DNA from: Siphonodentalium dalli
Lineage: Eukaryota > Mollusca > Scaphopoda > Gadilida > Siphonodentaliidae
Length of the DNA: 64,000 nucleotides
Assembly: GCA_032622095.1 (NCBI GenBank)
Contig: CP136064.1
Coordinates: 171,872,310-171,936,309, forward strand
Reading direction: 5' to 3'
Positions 47,174-59,134 of this stretch are shown one piece after another. Numbering within the stretch: position 1 is the first letter of the stretch; each line of letters opens with the position of its first letter. A program made the position numbers and the translations under genes. The notes under the pieces are model-generated. The model saw only the letters and a program-made list of their open reading frames with translations, was not told the origin of the DNA and searched no databases.

Positions 47174-47210
47174 TGCTGATTATAATTGTACACCCATAAT
47201 CAGGTGATAC
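46986..47210 (-). CDS. ANKIB1: ANKIB1 exon 1 (first coding exon, with 37 nt of 5' UTR)
   Basis: Codes residues 1-62 plus two bases of codon 63. The start is the ATG at 47173-47171: the [12 protein letters not shown] opening matches the family's MGN-type start, which is compatible with N-myristoylation (inference). It continues into the first ankyrin repeat ([16 protein letters not shown]). The donor is CTGAG|GTTAGT at 46985. A good acceptor (TTATTTTCAG) ends at 47211, so 37 nt of 5' UTR probably belong to this exon and a non-coding exon lies further right; I could not locate it. Confidence 0.9.
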
Positions 47211-47403
47211 CTGAAAATAATGAATTATTGCTACATATATTCTCAAAATAAGATTCTCTGTTCGACATGCATCAAAATCATAGCCTGTCCTTTGATTTTG
47301 AAAATTTCAGGTGCACAGTTAACCATGCCCCTAATTTTGGATAGTGGTGTACTATTAATCTTTGGTGCACCTTTGGAAAATAACCTTCTATATAAACTAA
47401 TTG

Positions 47404-47512
47404 TGTATAACAATTTCCAACAACTGTGGCTAAAACTTGACAAAAGGAAAATGAAGTGTGCTATGCGTTGATGTGATACCCTGTACCACAGTTGTTGGAA
47501 ATTGTTATCAAC
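47404..47512. repeat. Hairpin with 22-bp perfect arms
   Basis: TAACAATTTCCAACAACTGT and ACAGTTGTTGGAAATTGTTA around a loop of about 55 bp, upstream of the ANKIB1 start. It could be a MITE end pair or a structured element; unassigned. Confidence 0.55.
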
Positions 47513-47565
47513 ATCCTCTGACAAATACACATAAAACTAGGCCACACATCGCCCAAATAAGGTGG

Positions 47566-48262
47566 CTTTGTTTGACCGGTGGTCACCCTGATGATCCATA
47601 TGAAGTTTAGTGATGATCAGACGAGGGATGTCCGGTCTGTTGGTTGTGCCCTAGGATTTAGTCATGCAAAGAGTAAAATCCAAGAAGGTTTCTGGCAGGC
47701 ATGTTATCAAGACCGAATGACCCAAAAATACTCGTTCCCATCTACATGTCAATATTAACATCCAAGACATATTTCATGATGATCAGACAAACAGTCTGAC
47801 TGTAGCCCGTGCTTAAGGATTGAAATTTTGCTGAATGACCCAAAAATGACTTGTCTCAATCTACATGTCAATGTTAACAGCCAAGACAAATTTCATAATG
47901 ATCTGACAAAGGTACGACTTTGAGCCCATACCAAAGGATTTATTCATGCAAAGAGTAAAATCCAAGATGGCTACAGTAAGGCCATGTTTTATGGCCGAAT
48001 GATCCCAAAATGACTCGCTCCCATCTACATGTCAATATTAACATCCACGAAAGATTTCATGATGATCAGACTAACTCTCCAGCCTGTAACCCATGCTAAT
48101 GGATTGAATTTACGCAGCCGTGACAAATTTCATAATGATCCGATCAAAGGCATGACCTGTAGCCCATGCTAATGGAAATTGTTGACGGACATCTCCACAT
48201 ACACACGGTCGACGGATACCAAGCCATGGCAATAGCTCAAACTTTACAAGTAAAGTTGAGCT
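47566..48262 (+). mobile_element. P1 pearl-like element, 5' truncated
   Basis: Four or so units with CCATCTACATGTCAAT and TTTCATGATGATCAGAC, then GACGGACATCTCCACATACA, CCATGGCAATAGCTC and the closing hairpin AGCTCAAACTTTAC / GTAAAGTTGAGCT (about 48,234-48,262). The GTAGCTCAACTT 5' end is absent. Confidence 0.7.
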
Positions 48263-48570
48263 AAAAACCGAAACCGAAATATAGAACCGTGCTGCTAAAA
48301 AAAACCACAGAAAAACAGTTTCATTGTGGTAACCTCTAGGCCGAAAATTATACTCATCGTTACCATAAAATGTCTGCTGAAAAAAAAGTACACGGTACCA
48401 ATATTTCGAATGGGGGAGGTTAACATAAAGTACTGCAAAGTACTTCAGTTACAGTCATCGAGATGTGGCCCAGAAAACACGTTGTCAAATGGACAAATTT
48501 CGGATGAAGATGGATGACACTAAAATCAAGTGGTTATTATTACCACTTGATTTTAGAGTTAGGCCAAAAA

Positions 48571-49472
48571 AAATAAAAGGTCAGCAGACCACAGTGTCCC
48601 CCGACAACTATGTCAAGTCGATGCCGCTTTGTTAAAAAAATTTAAAAAAAATGTTGAAATTTTCTAAGTCGAAAAGGGTTAATAACTCCATAAAAAAATA
48701 TTAGCTATACAGATGTTGCAAATCACCAACATGTTAGGAACAATATCCCAAAGTTTCAAATCTCTACATTTAAAACTGTAGGATGAGTTGATTACACCAT
48801 GAAGGTACCCAATCTCATCCAAAAGGCAAAAATGTTCCAAATTTTCTAAGTCGAAAACCCCCGAAAAATATGGAAAAAATGATATTTTTTATTAGCTATA
48901 TAGATGTTGCAAACCACCAACATGTTAGGAACAATATCCCAGAGTTTCAAATCTCTACATTTAAAACTGTAGGAGGAGTTGATTACACCATGAAGGTACC
49001 CAATCTCATCCAAAAGGCAAAAATGTTCCAAATTTTCTAAGTCGAAAACCCCCCAAAAATATGGAAAAAATGATATTTTTGATTAGCTATATAGATGTTG
49101 CAAATCACCAACATGTTAGGAACAATATCCCAGAGTTTCAAATCTCTACATTTAAAACTGTAGGAGGAGTTGATTACACCATGAAGGTACCCAATCTCAT
49201 CCAAAAGGCAAAAATGTTCCAAATTTTCGAAGTCGAAAACCCCCCAAAAATATGGAAAAAATGATATTTTTGATTAGCTATATAGATGTTGCAAATCACC
49301 AACATGTTAGGAACAATATCCCAGAGTTTCAAATCTCTACGTTTAAAACTGTAGGAGGAGTTGATTACACCATGAAGGTACCCGATCTCGGACGCACGGA
49401 CGCACGGACACACGGACGGACGGACGGACGAGGGTCATTTCTATAGTCCTCCGACGGAAACGTCGGGGGACA
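48571..49472 (+). mobile_element. Pearl/Helentron-associated-like element (family P3), four units
   Basis: Near duplicate of 26246-27144: same opening, four units of about 191 bp, GACGCACGGACGCACGGACA microsatellite and hairpin CTCCGACGGAAACGTCGGGGGACA. The flanks differ on both sides, so it is a separate insertion rather than a segmental duplication. Confidence 0.75.
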
Positions 49473-52400
49473 AAAACATCTGTGTTTCCGGTTACCCGAC
49501 CGACCTGCCGAACTTTTTTTCCCAAATTTCAACCCAAAACAAAAAATTCAACCCATTTTTTAATGCATGTAAATGGCATGTAAACACATCTATATCGTTA
49601 AATATATACTATATACTATGTTTACATTAAGCAGCAATAATTTTAGATGGAATTTTCAAAAACAATTTACTTCTATTAAAATACATGTCCATTTGTGGTT
49701 GCAGATGAATCCCAATCTCACCAATAAATCTGCAGTCTTTAAAACCTGCCTGTGGTAATCTTGTTTGTTCAACTCCCATGTCTTGTGGGAAGAAGTCTTA
49801 TCTGTTAGAGAGCAATATACATGTAGAAGACATTCTATATCAGAATTTAAAGTTCCTCTCCCCAGTCAATCAAGGATTCATAGTGTTCATGTATAGTTAC
49901 TAACTTACTAGTTTGTATACAGACAGTATAAAGATGACTGCATTTCTACCATATCAAACACCCTTCTGGGATGGGCACTAAAAAAGCACATGAAATTATC
50001 TACTGGTTTGTTTGGGTGTATCAAACTTACAAGCATGCATATGCCAGTGTGTACAAGGAACTTCAAAGTTGGGGCCAATTTGAATGCTGAGGTGTGGTAC
50101 CTCAGTCAAGGTGTGGCCTGTGGTACCATTTTCAGTGTGGTGTGGGACTTTATATTTCAGTGCAGTTGAGGAGTGTCTGAGGAACATTTACACCCTGTGC
50201 AATGTGTCTGAGGCGCATGTGAGATATGTGTCTTAGGTCCTGAGGTGTATGACCAAATATTTAAGTGAGGTTTGAATTAATATCATACAAGTTATGTTAT
50301 TATAAAGTAATAAAAAAGCCCTATTATGGTGTATGTCTTGGGCCTGTTGATATGTCAATATTGTGCTCTGAGGAAGATGTGCCATCACAATCTAAACTGA
50401 GAGAATAATTGCAAGAGAGCTGCATAATTGAGTGCCTGGGAGGCATTTGTTTGTTCACATTGACAATACTTATCATATTATTGTGTTACATTAACTGTTT
50501 ACTTGCAATATACATGGACACATTGGACAGCCTTAACACAAGTATAAAGAGTAAGCATTAATGTACTTCTTAACTGTTCGGGGGGAAAAATAAAAAAATA
50601 TTACCAAAAAAAAAAAAATCCCTACCTACCTACCTGGCACCGTAATAGGAAACAAATAAGTTTTTTTTTTAGGCCTTACTCTTCATCCGCAATTTGTCCA
50701 TTCTGGGCCAAATCTCGAGAAATTAACAAACTTCAAAAATCGATATCTGATCACTCTCAGCTTTGATGGGTGGGTTCCTCGACTCGAATCAAATATTTTT
50801 TACCCCCGAAGCCAAAGAAATAGTAATTTAGGAGTGTCTGATCGGATTGAGTAACTTTATGTTTAAACTGATATAATGTGTAGTCTTGTTTCCTAACTCC
50901 CAATCACCCCTCTATGGTTCAAAGATATTCACTATAGGTGATGTTTCCATCAGTTCAAATGTATCGCAACACAGCGACTATTTCAGTATGGCATACTTCA
51001 AGTTTATTCTATGATTTCACAAATTATTTTCAGATCTTGATCAGATGTGCCTTCCATCAGTAATACTGAACTAAATAGACCAAAATAGTATATAAAAATG
51101 TAATAAACCATTGTATTGCGTGTAATAGTTTCCTACATGTATATATCAAAATACATTTGGCTATATTAAGCACTATGTTATGTATATTTAATTTGCTTGT
51201 TAAATTGAATTTAAAGAATTCCTCCACGTTGATTTACTGGAATCTCCCACTACCCGCATAGACATGTGGCACATGCTAACTACTGATGACATGCAGACTC
51301 GAGGATAATTTTACCAAGCAGATAGTGTTACTGCACTTTGTCTATGATCGATTGAGGTTAAACTGCATGTCAACATAATTTTTATTCAGACTTGAGAATT
51401 TTTATTGTGGTGTTGCAAGGGGTCGTTTGTTGAATGGATACTAGTCGCATCCGATGATCCTTTATAGCATACTTCAGAAGCATTGCGTTGTGTCACTTAC
51501 AAGTGTGTCCTCATAGCCTACGACATATTAAGCCAAAAAAAATCCAAAAAATGCCGAAGATCTTGTGTTGTAGACCAAGTCATGTGTTTGACCTCAAATG
51601 ATGATCACTGGTCGGTGCGGTCACATGATACAACATGTGACAATGATGTAGCGATAGGGGAATTCCCATTACTATCAAAACAAAGCAACCTTATTGTTTG
51701 CCAGCTTATCTGTGTATACATGTGTATATGGCTATGTGCATATATTATCAACATCTTTCTGCATCTTTGTATCAATTACGCATAAAAATATAGCATCACA
51801 AAAGAGTGCGCTTACGTCGATATAAACATTGACCGTGGTTAGTTTGAACATCCATTTATGACACTTTTTGATCATGTTTGTTATATATTACTAAATAAAA
51901 TTGAATTGAATTGGAGGGATATAAATACATGTACACAAACTTTTGATACACATGCTTTATATATACCTATCAAAGTCATAGCAATTTCCGGTTTTAAAAA
52001 GTAATCACACATATAGACGCTCTATATTTGCACCATATTCAGGAATATACTTAAAAAGGAACGCTCTTTATTGAGTCGTGGTGAAGGAAAGTGGGAACAA
52101 GTTTTAGAATACTGGTAGTTGTCATTGTGAATATTTACTAATTACATCAATACATGTACATGTACATGTAAATACATGTACATGAACTTTCGATAAACAT
52201 GCTTTATACACCTGTCAAAGTAATTGTAATTTCCGGTTTATTAAACGCTCTTTATTCACACCATAGTAGGAATACGCTTGATAGGAAATGCTCTTTATCG
52301 AGTCATGGTGATACTCACAACTGGGCGCTCCGGCAAATTTATACTCTTTACCGGAGTTGACGTTTTTCTTGGGATGGCATTCTCGTTGGTGGTCAGTTTG

Positions 52401-52793
52401 TTAATGTGGGTATTCACGTTATGCTCAAAACAACTTTTATAACAACAACGGAATAAATTCTGGACCATTTCGTCGGCGACCACTTAAATAGTTTCTGATT
52501 TCGTGCCAAATGTCACATAACGAACATCGTTTGGAAATGAATGTAGAATTATACCCAATTGAGTGTCACTATACTGGCCACAGACGAAAACACTGCATTT
52601 ATTTGGCATTGTCACGAACGAATGAACGAAAAATGATTATGAATATATTTTTTATTTATTGGGATTTGACCCGAAAGGATTTGGAAGGGGCGGAACCCCT
52701 CCCGTACAAGTTGTACAACACACTTGACATTTTGATAAGGATCATGAAATGGTGTGACATTTGCATGAAATGATGAAAATGTTCTAGACAAAA
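49473..52793. other. Upstream region, no gene recognised
   Basis: AT-rich. 50,000-50,260 is GTGTGG/TGAGGTGT-rich. 50,580-50,680 has poly-A and CCTACCTACCTACC runs related to the repeat at 8340. 51,910-52,085 and 52,150-52,310 are diverged direct copies (CATGCTTTATA, AATTTCCGGTTT, CGCTCTTTATT, GAGTC.TGGTGA). No promoter or non-coding exon of ANKIB1 could be assigned. Confidence 0.4.
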
Positions 52794-53276
52794 TTATGTT
52801 TTTTTTTCTTTCTTTCTTTTCTTTTTCTTGTTTGTTTTGCTGTTGTTGTTGCTTCTCTCTGAGACATAGCCACTATCAGTTCTTTTTTGTTCTTCTGATA
52901 TTTTCTGAATTCCATCGAATTTTGTCTGTGCTGTGGCCATTTCCTTCTGTGTAGCTCTTATTAGTTCCCATATCTGGCCTGTGGAGACGGTGGAGCTGCT
53001 ACTGGTGTTGGTAGACACCGGCCTGCTGTTATACTCCGGAGCAAAGGAGGATGCTGATGAGTCCGTGTCCATTGTTACAGGGAGTGACTGGGATACATCA
53101 GTCTCCTCCTGTGGTGGCGGGTTATTGACAGGATCAGGATCCCCGATGGAGAGGTGGTCTTCACCGGAGACGAAATGGGGAGGAGCTGGGCGTCTCTCAG
53201 CTCTCCCTCGTCTCCATTTGGCCCACCCGTCGGTGTCTCTGCATCGTCTTGAGGGGGTCTTCTTCTGGGTTGTCAT
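52794..53276 (-). CDS. Unassigned ORF, 160 aa, possibly transposon-derived
   Basis: Opens MTTQKKTPSRRCRDTDGWAK; basic N-terminus, proline- and serine-rich middle, a helical stretch (GQIWELIRATQKEMATAQTK) and a lysine run at the end produced by a pyrimidine tract on the plus strand. Its GC content is higher than its surroundings and it follows a GC-richer leader (53,277-53,500 on minus), which suggests the 5' end of a retroelement with a nucleic-acid-binding first ORF. I do not recognise the protein; a chance ORF is possible. Confidence 0.3.
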   Translation of the reverse strand: MTTQKKTPSRRCRDTDGWAKWRRGRAERRPAPPHFVSGEDHLSIGDPDPVNNPPPQEETDVSQSLPVTMDTDSSASSFAPEYNSRPVSTNTSSSSTVSTGQIWELIRATQKEMATAQTKFDGIQKISEEQKRTDSGYVSERSNNNSKTNKKKKRKKEKKT

Positions 53277-54730
53277 GGTTCGTACAGGCCACGGCCGGTA
53301 GAGGGTTCTACCAGGTTGACCTGGAACTTCAAAACCACATCCAGTCTACCCATATTAGCATGGAGAGTCCAGCTAATACAATGGGCAGACTGGAAACTGC
53401 TCAGCACGCTGTGGGCTTGGTTGGAGATTAAATCACCCATGGTCAGCCAAGTCAAACAAAAAAATCAATGTACACTCTAGGTATTAGCGAGGAGCTATCG
53501 CTAGCACGTCCAACCCCTTGAATGACCAGAGTGTGAATGATTGTGAATATACGGGAAACTCGGGGCATATATATGGAAAATTAAAACAACATCATGAACA
53601 TGCACCCGAACAGAGTTCACATGTTTTATTAGCTTTATTTTTGACACAACAGTGTTATCTACCCCCGCTCAATCGGCCTTCTTATATTTTTGTCAAAACA
53701 ATAACTTTCCAAACAGCACTGATGACAAATCACAAGTGAAGATAAATCACAAGTGAAGACAAATTCACCACATATACACAATGTTATTGACATGCCCCGC
53801 AGTAATTCCATTACACTCACGCGCTCATGTCGATTCCGCACTTTACATCGCCACTCATTTGACGTCATAAAGGTAGACACAAAATAAATCACACAATTAA
53901 CTCCAACTCCGATTCATTGTTTTAATTAGTCTACTCATTTGACGTCATATGAGGATTTGCGACGGACATAGCCGACAACCGGTATGGGTATTATTATTTA
54001 TTTTATTTATAATACAATTGTTATGGGACTTGGATCATTGTGATCATAATAGGGGTGGCTTCCTGATAATGTTTTGTTGTATTCATTAGGATAGCAATAC
54101 TTTAAATACTCCCTACCGAACGCCAACAATTCTCAGTGCGCAGCATTACAAACCAACAGAGACAAAGAGAGACTTCCGCAAACGTGTTCGTTGATACTAA
54201 CGATGCGATATGGGCGGGTGACGTGCCCCCACCCCTAATAATGAGATAATCCTGACGATCATGTGTGCAAAGTCACGTCATGGATACACAACTTACTGTA
54301 ACTGGATGCGACCACTTTTACAGCCAGGGAAATAAAACAGAGGCACCCAGAGCACCAACATTGGTCAGTACAATAGGCTCAGTAGCCAGTAGGTTTATTG
54401 CATTTTGAATTAAAACTGAAAACCGAACCAAACCACGTTTTTTTTAAAAATAAAACCGAAACCGACCACTGCTAGGTACACCGACTGATCAGGAGCCGAT
54501 ACAAATGGCTGTCCCGTGTACAACAATGTGCGCACGTTAACTTAAACTCAAAGATCCCACAAGTTAAAGCCACATATTCGGCAAAAAATCCTGGACAAAT
54601 TGGGTGGATCTATTCAATCCCTTTGCAAGAGTCAACATAATAAAGTTAGTGAACAATAGATAGATTATTAGATACATGTAGCCTGTAGTGTAGTCATGTG
54701 GTAGTGAAGACAGTACATGTATGGATTCTA
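53277..54730. other. Upstream region, no gene recognised
   Basis: Possible hAT-like end with CCGAAACCGACCACTGCTAG at about 54,455-54,475. Short repeated GACAAATCACAAGTGAAGA at 53,725-53,760. The ORFs here show no domains. Confidence 0.35.
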
Positions 54731-54907
54731 GACGTTTCGCACCATGGTCGTTTCATACCTGGACGTTTCGTACCATCTGGTCGTTTCGTACCATAATTTT
54801 TGGTCGTTTCGTACCGCATTGTTTGGTCGTTTCGTACCATGTAGGAAATCGTTTGGTTGTTTCGTACCGTGTGTTGTACCATGTTGGGAATGGGGGGAAA
54901 ACAGTGT
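54731..54907. repeat. Left arm: TCGTTTCGTACC array
   Basis: Six to seven copies of the 12-mer, inverted partner of 59135-59306. Arrays of this sort could be transposase binding sites (inference). Confidence 0.7.
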
Positions 54908-54996
54908 TAATTACATACTTGATTCTTTATTTTAAAATAACAATAACATATTAACAACATTATTTTATACAACAATATGGGACATGATTGTAACAA

Positions 54997-55365
54997 TTAA
55001 CATTCAGCCGACTCGACAACGGCAGCAACTGCTGGCGCAAACACTTTTGCACACGCCTTCAAAAGTCCACTAGTAGAGATGCCGCCGTTTTCATAATTGT
55101 TCCACAAACAGAAGAGCTTTGTTCTTATATTGGATGCATCTATGCCATCCCTCAGTGTCATTGTTGGTTCTGATGGAGCGCCGTAAACGCACCACGATTC
55201 CATTGGTAGGCATCGGGAGTCCAGCCACTGTGTCTCCCCATACTCGCAGATCAACGGCATGTTGCCAATTTTGGCTGTGTCGGGTGGTCTCGCATCCTCA
55301 CAAATGCTGGTCGGGTGTGCTCGGCTGGCAGGAGCGGCAAAGAACCTCTCTAGAACAGTCTATAC
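54997..55365 (-). CDS. Possible terminal exon of an unknown (transposon?) protein
   Basis: Open for about 120 codons before TGT-ESAEC-stop at 54997, with an AATAAA signal about 65 bp past the stop (about 54,930 on minus) and a candidate acceptor GTATAG|ACT at about 55,366. The product has TVLERFFAAPASRAHPTSIC near its start and ends GLLKACAKVFAPAVAAVVES. The ATG at 55260 would give 87 residues. I recognise no family. Its position just inside the left arm of the candidate TIR transposon suggests it belongs to that element. Confidence 0.35.
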
Positions 55366-57322
55366 AATTATCGTCGGAGAGAAAATCAGACATGATTGTG
55401 AGATGAATGATGAAATGATGGGGGATCTCATGTTACTTATAGGATTCCAACAAAAACAACGCACGAAGAGGTGTGATCAAGAAGGCAGGTGGTAATTAGT
55501 GGTAATCAGTAAGAGCTCACCTCTTGTTTATACAGATGCCATTCTTGAAACCAGCGTGATTAGTATTAACACTTGTTGTAAAAACATCTCATAAGATCTT
55601 TCGCCACAATCAATAATATGAATAATATTGTCAGCGTGATTATTATTCACGCTCGATGTAAGCAAATCTCATAAGATCTTTCGCCGCATTCCAAAACATG
55701 ACTAATTATACATTATATTTTCGAGAAAATAGCAGGCCATTCTAACTGTATGTATAGGTTATAACCCCCTTGGTTATCTGTACAAGAAATATAGACCAAG
55801 GCCGCAAAGCGGCCTTGGTCTATATTTCTTATACAGATACCCAAGGGGGTTATGACATATTTATAAAACGGTTCACACCCCAAGGCTAACACAATTGAGC
55901 CACATTCTATTCGACGATTACCTATCAATTACCATTCAATCAAAAGTTAATTGAATGGATTGTGGTGTTCCATATTCCTGTTAAATAATTAGTCAAATGC
56001 TGGTTGACAATCCGACCACTTGCGTCTGCATTATATATATCAGCATTGATAAACCATTTTGTGTCCGGATTTGTGAACGTTTTATACTGATAACGTTTTT
56101 CTTGATAAAACAGATTCTTCCTTGTGACAATAAACTGTTTCAACTGTTTAAGTTATTTTTTGCCTTGTTGTCATAATGGAATTATCGTTCAGAACACAGG
56201 AGACAATGTGCCGGTAGTGTTCGGACTCCGAAGTGAAACTATTCCACATTGCATGAAGTTTGTGTGATGAAATATCACCGGCATTCATAACAAAAGACGT
56301 AAGCAAACCTGTGTATAGTGCCTGTATTTTCCGCGCACATGCATGTATATGCGAACAGTTTGTGAAATTTTCTCAATGTATCATTCTAGAGATCATTACG
56401 TGATTATTGTCGATTTATTTGATTTAAATCAAGATTGTTTTTATTTAAATCGATTTATTTGATTTTTTTTACTAAATGTTATGAAAATATGTAATTGTAC
56501 AATTTCTCTGATAAATGAAGGTTCTGAAAGGTGTTGCTTATTATATCCAAGGCTGGATTCATCATAATTCTGTGATTTTTTAAATTATTTTTTGTATACC
56601 AATGAAACACACATATATCATGACAGTATAGATATAGCGACCATGTGCTTTATGCATACACTATTACACTTGGGTCCATGTGGGTTCCAATGTTGTGATA
56701 TCTGGAAAGGTAGACCTGTGCTTAAACTTTTACAAATAAATTTAGTCAATTTTAGATGAAAACTGAATATTTTATCAATCACGTTTGCTCTCAGTGACTT
56801 GAGGACATACGGTAATCACACTATATATCAAGTATAGGCACTAGACAGCTAGAGTAGTTATATGGCAGAGTATATGGTAGAGCTATACTCAGTTAGCATT
56901 TACATGTACGGCAATGAGAAAATGGGGAAAGAAAATTAAACAGTGTATAGTGAGGCGTGCTGAATCTGAGACTCTTGAGTGTATAGTTACAAACAATACG
57001 AACAATGTTATAAAGCGGAACAGGCCATTGCTGGAACAGTAAATACGGTACCATGAGCACTGTAGTTTCTATATGGTTGATAATTACTGTACAGTTTCAT
57101 ATCTATTATCCAATTTGTATATTGTTTAATCATACTCATGTTTTAGTTTACAGAAAACCTGTTAGATATTACATTTCTTGACTTTTTATCATCATTTGAA
57201 AAAATTTGATTTAAATCAATGATTTTTTTTGAAAAAAATCATTGATTTAAATCTTTATTTAAATCAATGATTTAAATCGCTTGATTTAAATCGGCCAACC
57301 CTGCTGCCGATAAACCAAAACA
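55366..57322. other. Interior of the candidate transposon, no gene recognised
   Basis: Includes the perfect-looking hairpin at 55755-55852 and, at 56,400-56,470 and 57,180-57,300, ATTTAAATC-rich stretches ending CGGCCAACCCTG, which look like ends of a hAT-style AT-rich MITE. The ORF at 55,713-55,928 is a by-product of the hairpin. Confidence 0.4.
55755..55852. repeat. Near-perfect hairpin
   Basis: ATAACCCCCTTGGTTATCTG, AAGAAATATAGACCAAGGCC and the reciprocal GGCCTTGGTCTATATTTCTT, CAGATACCCAAGGGGGTTAT around GCAAAGC. About 47-bp arms. Confidence 0.8.
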
Positions 57323-57324
57323 TA

Positions 57325-58691
57325 CTGTTATGCCCTAAGTAAATGACCCATTAACTGCAGTTATAATCCGTTTACAACTGGGGTTAAACCGTAACCGCAC
57401 CGCAGTTATTTGCCGTAACTGCGGTGGCATTGCAGTTACATGCGGTTAGGTTACCACAGTTAATAACCCTTAACTGCGGTTACACCGCACGTAAACGTTA
57501 ACCTTCTGGTATTTGAATATTTAATGGGAAAGAGAGGGGTAACTTCATAATCGACCAGGAGTTGATTGTATGTTTTTGTTATCACCATCGGTACTCAACA
57601 CGATATATTTTATGTTTTAATCCCGACTTGTTGAAAATTGTATAATTTTGACGTATATGTTCTAGTATACGTCCGTTGTTCGGCTTCAGAACAAATACAT
57701 GCTTATGTTTGAAGCAAAGTAGAGTGCTGAATTTAATACTAGTAATAGTACATACGCAATTCACGAATCTAGCTGGCGTGTCACGTTTGTAGTTAATTAT
57801 GATTATATAGCAACAAATGCAAGATCGGAAAACTTAAATATCAGTTTCCGATATCCGAATAATGCCCGACGTTTGTAGAGTGCGGTTGTTCCGTTTAAAC
57901 GCATTTTTGTTTCCCTCACTTTACATTTATGATGCATGTTTGGGACTCTAACCCCCACTTTATATTATTATATAATTATCCACTCGAATCCGTTTGAAAT
58001 TCAGTGGCCATTTGATCCGTTTGAATGCGTTTTTTCCGTTTTGCGGTTGTTCCATTTTAAACGTGTTTCCTTACATTGAAAGTGACCGGCACTCATCAGC
58101 TAAATTGTCGAATAATTATATTTATATATAATTATATAAATATTTATTTTATCGATGGTTAAAGTCGAAAATGGGACGTAAGAATTCCGATTACCCGTCG
58201 GGGTTAGCCCAACTGTTATTTTCACCAAAAGGCTACTATAAAGTATACAACATTATTACGGTATAAAAAGAAATCCAAAAATAAATAAAACACACAAAAA
58301 CACTTATTTTTTCACACCATACATCACAATCTTCCGTTTACCCAAAACATAAAATATTGGTATATGAATGTCTGTTCTATTTATCCAAAATAAATAGAAG
58401 ATCCACAACAAAAAATATTGATATTGAAAGGGACACTGCCATGTTATTTGTGCTAACTTGTCTAACGAGCATGGCAACTAAAACATGACACGCCATATAC
58501 GCCATATGGTATCTGTTCCATTAAGAGCTACATATACCGGTTTAACCGCGACGTATCCGTTTTAACCGCACAATTTATTCGGTTCTCTTGCGTTTTAAAC
58601 GCATCTTATAACCGCGGTTAGGTTAAAACGGAACGCAGTTAAACTGGGGTGCCACTTCAGTTAGATGGGCCATTTACTTAGGGCATAACAG
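57325..58691. mobile_element. TA-flanked non-autonomous element related to the CAGTAATGCCC MITEs
   Basis: TA on both sides (57323-57324, 58692-58693). Ends CTGTTATGCCCTAAGTAAAT / ATTTACTTAGGGCATAACAG. Subterminal AACTGCGGTTA / TAACCGCGGTTA repeats on both sides. 1,367 bp, no ORF. The first 37 bp align with the CAGTAATGCCC family (ATGCCCTAA.TAA...TTAAC..CAG). Confidence 0.68.
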
Positions 58692-59134
58692 TATTCAACC
58701 GAAAGTGTTGGGCCCCCACCCATGCAGACCACCCCTATATGTCCGCTAATAATGGAATGATCCGTGTTTTAACTTCCTGAGTGACTGGTGCGACATTATC
58801 ATGGCGCATTGTTAGAATTTCACACCTACCGCTCCGAGCTCCTTTCAACTTACTATCAAATTAATGTCAATTTCTGTGTGATATTTAGCTCCAGCCTGTA
58901 TTTTGGCCCTGTTGAAATACAGATTCATACAAGAAATATTGTTCATGAATTGGAGCAATTTGATTGGCCGAGGGGTGTGAACCGGTTTATCTGTATCCGT
59001 ATTGGTATGCGCGCAGGATCCGTTCGGATGTATAAGCGCGTGGGATGGGACTCAGACTCAGTAAACCGACTACCACAGGCCCCTGCCCCGCTGGCACTGT
59101 GGAGGATATACTCCTCGAAATCTCATTTATAAAT

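Noticed and set aside
46579-46884. Minus ORF rich in His and Ile
   Set aside because: By-product of the GAT/ATG-rich tract in ANKIB1 intron 1.
54694-54954. ORFs with SFRT and VSYH repeats
   Set aside because: Frames through the TCGTTTCGTACC array; mirrored at 59.0-59.5 kb.
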